38,698 nt of DNA, from contig MNXU01000014.1 in NCBI GenBank assembly GCA_001872285.1, positions 1-38,698 on the forward strand, written 5' to 3'. This stretch comes from Betaproteobacteria bacterium CG2_30_68_42. Lineage in GTDB: Bacteria; Pseudomonadota; Gammaproteobacteria; Burkholderiales; Rhodocyclaceae. Positions 1 through 5,503 of the stretch are shown one piece after another (position 1 is the stretch's first letter; each line of letters begins with the position of its first letter). The notes beneath the pieces are model-generated. The model was not told where the DNA came from and searched no databases. It worked only from the letters and a program-made list of their open reading frames with translations. Made by a program: the position numbers and the translations under genes.

Positions 1-48
1 CGCCCGCCTTCTCCCTCCTCCTTCGTCGGGACGGGCTGTCCTCCATCT

Positions 49-71
49 CCCTCCCCCTTCATGGGGGAGGG
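49..71. repeat. GC-rich palindrome left of the DUF559 gene
   Basis: A perfect 9-bp inverted repeat (CCCTCCCCC / GGGGGAGGG) surrounds a 5-base loop TTCAT, followed by a G-rich tail to about 86. An inverted copy lies just downstream of the DUF559 core at 468-490. The remainder of 1-104 is C-rich and non-coding as far as I can see. Confidence 0.75.
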
Positions 72-104
72 CCGGGGTGGGGGTGGCACGCGTCAACGAC
101 AGCC

Positions 105-677
105 ATGACCGACGCCCTGACTCGAACCGCCCGCATGCTCCGTCACGACATGACGGACGCCGAACGCCGCCTCTGGAGCCGCATACGCGGGCGTCAGCTC
201 GGCGCCTATTTCAGACGGCAGGCGCCCCTGGAGCGTTACGTGCTCGATTTCGTCTGTTTTCCGGCGCGGCTGGTTATCGAAGTCGACGGCGGCCAGCATG
301 CGGAAAGCGCGGCCGACCGAGTGCGCGACGCGTGGCTGAAGGAACGGGGATTTCGGGTCTTGAGGTTCTGGAACAACGAAGTGCTCGGAGACATCGAAGG
401 GGTGCTCGAAGCGACCATGAGCGCGCTGGAGGATGCACGCTCACGCTCGTGCTTACCCCCACCCCCACCCTCCCCCATGAAGGGGGAGGGAGTGTGCCGT
501 GAGGATGGGAATCATGGTGGCTCCTGCATGAAGGGGGAGGGAGTGTGCCGTGAGGATGGGAATCATGGTGGCTCCTGCATGAAGGGGGAGGGAGTGTGCC
601 GTGAGGATGCGAACCACGGTAGCTCCTCCGTGAAGGCGGAGGCAGTGCGCGGCGAGGCTGCGAATCATGAACTTTGA
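105..677 (+). CDS. DUF559-family endonuclease-like protein with repeat-encoded tail
   Basis: 190 residues. The first ~115 residues form a DUF559 domain, a small fold of the Vsr/restriction-endonuclease-like superfamily. Visible features are the early RMLRHDMTDAERRLW segment, the RRQAPLERYVLDFVCF strand, the acidic IEVDGGQH motif (D65 region) that would bind metal, and the closing RVLRFWNNEVL strand. DUF559 genes are widespread, often repeat-flanked, and their role is not settled. From about residue 119 the protein is translated repeat: a proline run, then a 17-residue unit (MKGEGVCREDGNHGGSC) three times plus a degenerate fourth, matching a 51-bp tandem DNA repeat. The natural protein therefore probably ended near residue 120 and the repeat extended it. 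The stop lies 11 bp inside the acyl-CoA dehydrogenase gene. The start follows CAGCC with no clear ribosome site. Confidence 0.8.
   Translation: MTDALTRTARMLRHDMTDAERRLWSRIRGRQLGAYFRRQAPLERYVLDFVCFPARLVIEVDGGQHAESAADRVRDAWLKERGFRVLRFWNNEVLGDIEGVLEATMSALEDARSRSCLPPPPPSPMKGEGVCREDGNHGGSCMKGEGVCREDGNHGGSCMKGEGVCREDANHGSSSVKAEAVRGEAANHEL
468..490. repeat. GC-rich palindrome right of the DUF559 core (inverted copy)
   Basis: CCCTCCCCC, loop ATGAA, GGGGGAGGG, preceded by a C-rich tail (about 456-467). This is the reverse complement of the 49-71 palindrome with its G-rich tail, so the nuclease core is bracketed by inverted copies of the same element. Confidence 0.75.
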
Positions 678-680
678 TCT
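477..680 (+). repeat. 51-bp tandem repeat, about 4 units
   Basis: Units begin at 477, 528, 579 and (degenerate) 630, each 51 bp long. The first three are almost identical and the fourth is clearly diverged. Each unit starts with the right half of the GC palindrome (ATGAAGGGGGAGGG) and ends in GCTCCTGC-like sequence. Because 51 is a multiple of three, the array stays open in the DUF559 frame. The fourth unit contains the ATG (667) of the following acyl-CoA dehydrogenase, aligned with the AATCATGG of the other units. Confidence 0.85.
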
Positions 681-1800
681 GACCGCCGAGCAGCAGCAGA
701 TCCGCGACACGTTCGCGCGGTTCTGCGACGAGCGCATCGCGCCGCAGGCGGCCGCGCTCGACGAGGCGCACGCGTTCCCGCGCGCACTGTTCGGCGAGCT
801 GGCGGGGCTCGGCCTGTTCGCCATGCGCTATCCGGAAGCCGACGGCGGCGCCGGCACCGGGCTCGTCGAGTTCTGCCTCGCGGTTGCGGAGATCGCGCGC
901 GGCTCGATGTCGCTCGCCGCCGCCTGCACCATGCAGTCGCTGATGGGCACCAAATTCCTGCACATGCTGGGCGACGCGGACATCCGCAGCCGGCTGTTCG
1001 CGCCGGCGCTGCGCGGGGAGAGAATCGGCACCATCTGCATGACCGAGCCGAACGCCGGGTCGGATCTCGACTCGATCGCCACCGCCGCGCGCAGGGTCGA
1101 CGGCGGCTATGTGCTCGACGGGCAGAAGACCTGGATCACCAGCGCGCCGGTGGCGGATTTCTTTACCGTCTTCGCCAGGGCGGGCGAGGAGAAGAAGCTC
1201 ACCATCTTCCTGGTCGAGCGCGACTTCGCGGGCCTCGTCGTCGGGCGCGAGATCCACAAGATGGGCGTGTGGGCGCTGCCGACCTCGGAAGTGGTTTTCG
1301 ACGGATGCTTCGTGCCGCACACGCACCGGCTCTCGCGCGAGGAGGGCGACGGCGAGGCTCACCTGCGCAAGACGCTGGCCGAGATCCGCATCGTCACCGC
1401 GGCGATGGCGCTCGGCGTGGCGCGGGCGGCGGCTGCCGAGGCCGTGCGTTACGCCGGCGAGCGGCGGCAGTTCGGCAAACCGATCAACCGCTTCCAGGCG
1501 ATCCAGTTCAAGCTCGCGGAGATGGCGACCGACCTCGAGGCCGCGACCCGGCTCGTCCACTATGCGGCCTGGCTCTACGACGCCGGGCGGCCGCACCACA
1601 AGGAGGCGGCGATGGCGAAGCTGTGCGCGACCGAGACCGCGGCCACGGTCTGCGACAAGGCCGCGCGCGTGTTCGCCTCCTACGGCTACGCGATGGACTA
1701 CCCGGTGCAGCGCTACCTGCGCGACGTGCGATTCACCCTGATCGGCGGCGGCACCAGCGAGATCCTCAAGCTCATCATCGCCAAGGGGCTAAGCGCATGA
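667..1800 (+). CDS. Acyl-CoA dehydrogenase, possible benzylmalonyl-CoA-type (IaaF-like)
   Basis: 377 residues, the usual length for the family. N-terminal helical domain 1-120, beta domain with MTEPNAGSD (125-133) and WITSA (156-160), and C-terminal FAD/helical domain with RRQFGKPI (266-273) and the IGGGTSEI end motif (359-366). FAD-dependent alpha,beta-oxidation of an acyl-CoA is the family reaction. In this setting (B12 mutase, CoA-transferase, Mo-hydroxylase) it could be the decarboxylating dehydrogenase of the anaerobic indoleacetate route; that is inference from context. Oddity: the classical catalytic Glu of the YEGT motif is Gly here (GGGT), so the base must lie elsewhere; E239 on the helix used by isovaleryl-CoA dehydrogenases is a candidate. 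The start codon lies in a diverged copy of the 51-bp repeat with a weak ribosome site. The stop overlaps the next start as ATGA. Confidence 0.88.
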   Translation: MNFDLTAEQQQIRDTFARFCDERIAPQAAALDEAHAFPRALFGELAGLGLFAMRYPEADGGAGTGLVEFCLAVAEIARGSMSLAAACTMQSLMGTKFLHMLGDADIRSRLFAPALRGERIGTICMTEPNAGSDLDSIATAARRVDGGYVLDGQKTWITSAPVADFFTVFARAGEEKKLTIFLVERDFAGLVVGREIHKMGVWALPTSEVVFDGCFVPHTHRLSREEGDGEAHLRKTLAEIRIVTAAMALGVARAAAAEAVRYAGERRQFGKPINRFQAIQFKLAEMATDLEAATRLVHYAAWLYDAGRPHHKEAAMAKLCATETAATVCDKAARVFASYGYAMDYPVQRYLRDVRFTLIGGGTSEILKLIIAKGLSA

Positions 1801-1916
1801 GCAGCGGAGGGGGACCCGTGAGCGAAGCGAACGGGGGCGTAGCGCCCGCGAATGCGCTCGGCCGCCGACGCCACGGGGGGTCGAGCATTTCGGCACGCGA
1901 GGAGGCGACGGCATGA
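1797..1916 (+). CDS. Mini-ORF 1 of the coupled repeat array, 39 aa
   Basis: 39 codons starting MSSGGGPVSEANGGVAPANA and ending AREEATA. The ATG overlaps the acyl-CoA dehydrogenase stop (ATGA, 1797-1800), and its own TGA overlaps the ATG of mini-ORF 2. No known domain is visible: the peptide is Gly/Ala/Arg-rich with an acidic end and no membrane segment or signal peptide. The evidence for translation is the architecture, namely coupled start and stop codons and a GAGGAGG site 7 bases before the next start. Whether a stable peptide accumulates is unknown; the unit may instead serve as a translational relay between the two enzymes. Confidence 0.45.
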   Translation: MSSGGGPVSEANGGVAPANALGRRRHGGSSISAREEATA

Positions 1917-2032
1917 GCAGCGGAGGGGGACCCGTGAGCGAAGCGAACGGGGGCGTAGCGTCCGCGAACGCCGTCGGTCGCCGACCCCGCGAAACGTCGG
2001 ACATCGACGAGCGCGAGGAGGCGGCGGCATGA
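1913..2032 (+). CDS. Mini-ORF 2 of the coupled repeat array, 39 aa
   Basis: 39 codons, MSSGGGPVSEANGGVASANA..., ending SDIDEREEAAA. It has the same length and coupling as mini-ORF 1. The start lies in the ATGA overlap at 1913-1916 behind GAGGAGG, and the stop lies in the ATGA at 2029-2032. Its second half (RRPRETSDIDEREEA) is the version also found in the unit at 23454, so this is probably the family's ancestral form. Function unknown. Confidence 0.45.
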   Translation: MSSGGGPVSEANGGVASANAVGRRPRETSDIDEREEAAA

Positions 2033-2148
2033 GCAGCGGAGGGGGACCCGTGAGCGAAGCGAACTGGGGCGTAGCGCCCGCGAATGCGCTCGGCCGCCGA
2101 CCGGCAGGAGTGCGGATCACCGACGCGCGGCCGGAGGCGGCGGCATGA
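2029..2148 (+). CDS. Mini-ORF 3 of the coupled repeat array, 39 aa
   Basis: 39 codons, MSSGGGPVSEANWGVAPANA..., ending TDARPEAAA. Its stop TGA overlaps the ATG of the mutase small subunit (ATGA at 2145), and its last codons supply that gene's ribosome site (GGAGG, 7 bases before the ATG). The middle (RRPAGVRITDARP) differs from units 1 and 2, yet the frame and length are kept. Function unknown. Confidence 0.45.
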   Translation: MSSGGGPVSEANWGVAPANALGRRPAGVRITDARPEAAA

Positions 2149-2546
2149 ACGTTCGATCGCGGCCGCTGCGCGTGGTGGTGGCGAAGCCGGGGCTCGACGG
2201 CCACGACCAGGGCGCGAAGGTGGTCGTGCGCGCGCTCATGGATGCCGGCATGGAGGTGATCTACACCGGATTGCGCCAGAGCCCCGAGGCGGTCGCGCGC
2301 ATCGCGCTGGAGGAGGACGTCGACGTGATCGCACTGTCCAGCATGGCGGGCTCGCACCTGCCGTTCTGCCGGCGGCTGAAGCCCCTGCTGGAAGTGAACG
2401 GACTGGGCGACAAGCTGTGGGTGATCGGCGGCAACCTGCCGGCGCAGGATCACGCGGCGCTGCGCGCGCTGGGCTTCGAGGGGATCTTCCCGACCGGCAC
2501 GCGGCTCGACGACATCGTCGCCTTCATCCGGGAGAAACGCGGATGA
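2145..2546 (+). CDS. Coenzyme B12-binding small subunit of acyl-CoA mutase
   Basis: 133 residues, a complete stand-alone cobalamin-binding Rossmann domain. The D-x-H-x-x-G motif is LDGHDQG (D18, H20, G23), where H20 would replace the dimethylbenzimidazole ligand on cobalt. The other loop motifs are ALSSMAGSH and VIGGNLPAQD. It pairs with the catalytic subunit encoded next, overlapping by ATGA (2543-2546). Separate small and large subunits resemble the isobutyryl- and 2-hydroxyisobutyryl-CoA mutases and the aryl-succinyl-CoA mutase proposed for anaerobic indoleacetate degradation, rather than the fused methylmalonyl-CoA mutase. Translation is probably coupled to the mini-ORF array just upstream. 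Confidence 0.93.
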   Translation: MNVRSRPLRVVVAKPGLDGHDQGAKVVVRALMDAGMEVIYTGLRQSPEAVARIALEEDVDVIALSSMAGSHLPFCRRLKPLLEVNGLGDKLWVIGGNLPAQDHAALRALGFEGIFPTGTRLDDIVAFIREKRG

Positions 2547-4156
2547 GCCGCGACGACAAGACGGAGCCAAAGACCGTCATCAACGAATCCGGCATCGAGA
2601 TCGCGCCGCTCTACGGCGCGGACGAGGTCGAGGCGAGCGGCGGCTTCGGCTTCGTCGGCCGGCCGGGCGAATATCCGTTCACGCGCGGCATCCATCCGCT
2701 GATGTACCGCAAGCAGCCCTGGACCATGCGGCAGTACACCGGCTTCGGCAACGCGGAGCAGACCAACGAGCGCTTCAGGTATCTGATCGCCAACGGCCAG
2801 ACCGGACTGAACGTCGCCTTCGACCTGCCCACCCAGTGCGGGCTGGATTCCGGCGATCCGCTCGCAGAGGGCGAGGTCGGGCGCGTGGGCATGGCGGTGG
2901 ATACGCTGCGCGACTTCGAGATCGCCTTCGAGGGCATCGACCTCGATCGCATCACGGTGTCGCTCACCATCAACGGCTCGGCCGCGATCCTGATCGCCAT
3001 GTATCTGGCCATGGCCGAAAAGCGCGGCTACGACATCGCGCGGCTGCGCGGCACAGCCCAGAACGACATCCTCAAGGAGTTCATCGGCCGCGGAACCTGG
3101 ATCTTCCCGGTCGAGCCCTCGATCCGCCTGGTGGGCGACACCATCGAGTACTGCGCGCGGCATGCGCCCAAGTACAGCCCGGTGTCGGTGTGCGGCTACC
3201 ACATCCGGGAGTCCGGCGCCACTCCGGCACAGGAGATGGCCTATGCCTTCTGCATCGCGAAGGCCTACGCCGACGAGGTGCTGCGGCGCGGCCTGCCCAT
3301 CGATGAATTCGCCGGGCGGCTGTCCTACAACTTCAACATCTTCGGCAACATCTTCGAGCAGGTGGCGAAGTTCCGCGCCGGGCGCGGCCTGTGGGCGAAG
3401 ATCATGAAGGAGCAGTACGGGGCACAGAAGCCGGGCTCGATGTGGCTGCGCATGATCGCCGGAGGCGGGGGCGGCGGGCTCACCTTCGAGCAGCCGGAGG
3501 TCAACATCGTGCGCGGTGCCTATTACGCCCTGATCGCGGCGCTCTCCGGTGCGCAGACCATGGCGCTGTGCTGCTACGACGAGGCCTACACGATCCCGAG
3601 CGAGTATGCGCAGCGCATCTCGCTGCGCACGATGCAGCTCATGATCGAGGAGATGGGGCTCACCGACACGGTCGATCCGCTGGGCGGCTCGTGGTATGTC
3701 GAGACCCTCACCAACCGGATGCGGCAGGCGATGGAGGAGATCATGGCCGAGGTCGATGCCCAGGGGGGCATCGTGCGCCTGATCTCCGAGGGCATCATCC
3801 AGGCAAAAGTCTCCGCGCAGGCCTACCGGCGCCAGCGCGACATCGAGTCTGGAAAATTCCGCAAGGTCGGCGTGAATTGCTATCGGATCGAGGGTGAGGA
3901 AGAGCGCAAGGTCGAGATGCACCCCTACCACGAAGAGGACGCGCAGCGGCAGGTCGAGCGGCTGAACGGCATCCGCGCGCAGCGCGATGCCAGGCGCGCG
4001 CGCGAGGCCCTCGAGCGGGTGCGCGCCGACGCGCGCTCCGGTGCGAACCTGATGCCGGCGATCCTGGAAGCGGTGCAGGGCTATTGCAGCGTGGGCGAGA
4101 TCGCGAGCGAGCTGGTCGGCGTGTTCGGGCGTTACCATGAACCGATCCGGTTCTGA
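2543..4156 (+). CDS. Coenzyme B12-dependent acyl-CoA mutase large (catalytic) subunit
   Basis: 537 residues, the TIM-barrel mutase domain without its own B12 domain. The start is the ATG overlapping the small subunit stop, which gives the MSRDDKTEPKTV start. Signatures seen: PWTMRQYTGFGNA (59-71), with Y65 at the position of the substrate-contacting Tyr of methylmalonyl-CoA mutase; EPSIR (R195) at the position that binds the substrate carboxylate; and CGYH (Y219, H220), the catalytic Tyr-His pair. Keeping Tyr and Arg suggests a CoA ester with a free carboxylate. The segment that is normally THRGYDSDHP reads TQCGLDSGDP (97-106), which should change the pocket. With the flanking genes this fits an arylsuccinyl-CoA/benzylmalonyl-CoA mutase. 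Plain methylmalonyl-CoA mutase is the alternative, but neither an epimerase nor a MeaB-type chaperone gene is nearby. Confidence 0.9.
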   Translation: MSRDDKTEPKTVINESGIEIAPLYGADEVEASGGFGFVGRPGEYPFTRGIHPLMYRKQPWTMRQYTGFGNAEQTNERFRYLIANGQTGLNVAFDLPTQCGLDSGDPLAEGEVGRVGMAVDTLRDFEIAFEGIDLDRITVSLTINGSAAILIAMYLAMAEKRGYDIARLRGTAQNDILKEFIGRGTWIFPVEPSIRLVGDTIEYCARHAPKYSPVSVCGYHIRESGATPAQEMAYAFCIAKAYADEVLRRGLPIDEFAGRLSYNFNIFGNIFEQVAKFRAGRGLWAKIMKEQYGAQKPGSMWLRMIAGGGGGGLTFEQPEVNIVRGAYYALIAALSGAQTMALCCYDEAYTIPSEYAQRISLRTMQLMIEEMGLTDTVDPLGGSWYVETLTNRMRQAMEEIMAEVDAQGGIVRLISEGIIQAKVSAQAYRRQRDIESGKFRKVGVNCYRIEGEEERKVEMHPYHEEDAQRQVERLNGIRAQRDARRAREALERVRADARSGANLMPAILEAVQGYCSVGEIASELVGVFGRYHEPIRF

Positions 4157-4165
4157 ACGGGGGGC

Positions 4166-5041
4166 GTGAGCGCAGTGGCCGAGATCGAGCGGGTTCTGGC
4201 ACCGGCATCGCTGGACGAGGCGGCCGAGGCGCTCGCGGCGGGCGAGGCGACGCTGCTCGCCGGCGGCACCGACCTGATGCCGGCGAGCCATGCGGGCAAG
4301 GTGCGCTTCGCGCCCATGCTGATCAACCTCCGCCGCATTGCGGAGCTCTCGGGCATCGCGGTGGAGGACGGCGAGCTGCGCATCGGTACGCTCGTCACCA
4401 TCGCAGAACTGCTCGGCGACGAGGCGGTGCGCGAGCGCTGTCCCATCCTCGCCGAGGCCGCGGACCATTTCGCCAGCCCGCAGATCCGCAACGCGGCGAC
4501 CATCGGCGGCAACCTGTGCAACGCCTCGCCGGCCGGCGACATGCTGGTGCCGCTGCTCGCGGCGGGGGCGCGCGTCGAGCTCGCGTCGAAACCCGACGGA
4601 ACGCTCGTGCGGCGCGTGCTGCCGCTCGAGGAATTCCTCGTCGGACCGGGACGCACGCGCCGCAGGCCCGACGAACTGCTCGCCACGGTGCGGGTGCCGG
4701 CAGCCGCGCCGGACGCCATCTGGCGCTTCTTCAAGTCCGGAACCCGTCCCGCGCTCGACATCTCCGCGGTCTCGATCGGCCTTCTCGCGCGCAAGGCCGG
4801 CAATGCCCTGCACGAGGTGCGCATCGCCCTCGGCGCGGTGGCGCCCACCGTGGTGCGCGCGCGGGCCGCCGAGGCGACATTGGAAGGGCGTGTCCTGAAC
4901 CCGGAGACGATGGAGGCGGCGGCCTGCGCCGCGCGCGACGAGGTTCATCCGATCTCGGACGTGCGCGCCTCCGCCTGGTACCGCAAGGAGCTGATCCACA
5001 ACATGCTGAGAAGGATGCTTTCCGATGTCGCCGAAACGTGA
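4166..5041 (+). CDS. Molybdenum hydroxylase, FAD-binding subunit (CoxM/XdhB type)
   Basis: 291 residues, the medium subunit of a xanthine dehydrogenase/CO dehydrogenase-family enzyme. It carries electrons between the Fe-S subunit and an external acceptor through FAD. The FAD-binding motifs are LLAGGTDLMP (about 31-40) and ATIGGNLCNASPAGD (about 112-126). The C-terminal CO-dehydrogenase-flavoprotein domain follows. It lacks the four-Cys insertion that holds the extra [4Fe-4S] cluster in 4-hydroxybenzoyl-CoA reductase, so it is more likely a hydroxylase than that reductase. The start is GTG 4166 behind a G-run; GTG 4175 is an alternative. It overlaps the Fe-S subunit gene by 17 bp. Confidence 0.9.
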   Translation: MSAVAEIERVLAPASLDEAAEALAAGEATLLAGGTDLMPASHAGKVRFAPMLINLRRIAELSGIAVEDGELRIGTLVTIAELLGDEAVRERCPILAEAADHFASPQIRNAATIGGNLCNASPAGDMLVPLLAAGARVELASKPDGTLVRRVLPLEEFLVGPGRTRRRPDELLATVRVPAAAPDAIWRFFKSGTRPALDISAVSIGLLARKAGNALHEVRIALGAVAPTVVRARAAEATLEGRVLNPETMEAAACAARDEVHPISDVRASAWYRKELIHNMLRRMLSDVAET

Positions 5042-5498
5042 GATCGCATTCACGCTGAACGGCGTGCCAACGCGCGCATCGGTCAGCCCCGAGCTGAGCG
5101 CGCTCGCGCTGATCCGCGAAGTCCTCGGGCTGACCGGAACCAAGCTCGGCTGCGGCGAGGGCGAGTGCGGCGCATGCACGATCCTGGTCGATGGCCGGTC
5201 GGTGAATTCCTGCCTGATGTTCGCGCTCGACTGCGAGGGCCGCAGTCTCGTCACGATCGAGGGCCTGGCCGCGGATCCGCTCGGGGCGCGCATCGAACAG
5301 GCCTTCGTCGAGGCCGGCGCGGTGCAGTGCGGGTTCTGCACGCCGGGGATGGTGGTGCAGGCGCACAACCTGCTGACCGCCCATCCCCATCCCACGCGCG
5401 AGCAGATCCGGCGCGGCATCGAGGGCAACCTGTGCCGTTGCACCGGCTATTTCAAGATCGTCGAGGCCATCGAGCGGGCGGCCGGAGCGCAGGAGTGA
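5025..5498 (+). CDS. Molybdenum hydroxylase, 2x[2Fe-2S] subunit (CoxS/XdhA type)
   Basis: 157 residues, full length. The N-terminal plant-ferredoxin-like [2Fe-2S] domain has C43, C48, C51 and C63 (CGEGECGAC...C). The C-terminal four-helix [2Fe-2S] domain has C102, C105, C137 and C139 (CGFC...CRC). It shuttles electrons from the Mo site to FAD. It sits between the FAD and Mo subunit genes in the order M-S-L, overlapping the former and ending 5 bp before the chosen start of the latter. Confidence 0.95.
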   Translation: MSPKREIAFTLNGVPTRASVSPELSALALIREVLGLTGTKLGCGEGECGACTILVDGRSVNSCLMFALDCEGRSLVTIEGLAADPLGARIEQAFVEAGAVQCGFCTPGMVVQAHNLLTAHPHPTREQIRRGIEGNLCRCTGYFKIVEAIERAAGAQE

Positions 5499-5503
5499 GC
5501 GCG

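Larger units (their letters stand above)
1797..2148 (+). repeat. Three tandem 116-bp repeats, each a coupled mini-ORF
   Basis: Units start at 1797, 1913 and 2029, and the next gene starts at 2145: a constant 116-bp period. Each begins ATGAGCAGCGGAGGGGGACC and ends in GGAGG plus 7 bases plus ATGA (GAGGAGG in the first two). The first halves are nearly identical and the stretch before the final ribosome site diverges. A related unit lies at 23454-23567. Confidence 0.92.

Noticed and set aside
477-2148. Tandem repeats as a possible CRISPR array
   Set aside because: The 51-bp and 116-bp units are contiguous with no unique spacers, and no cas genes are near.
2145-4156. Standard methylmalonyl-CoA mutase of propionate metabolism
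   Set aside because: Not excluded, but there is no epimerase or MeaB gene nearby, the active-site segment is altered, and the flanking genes point to an aromatic-acid pathway.
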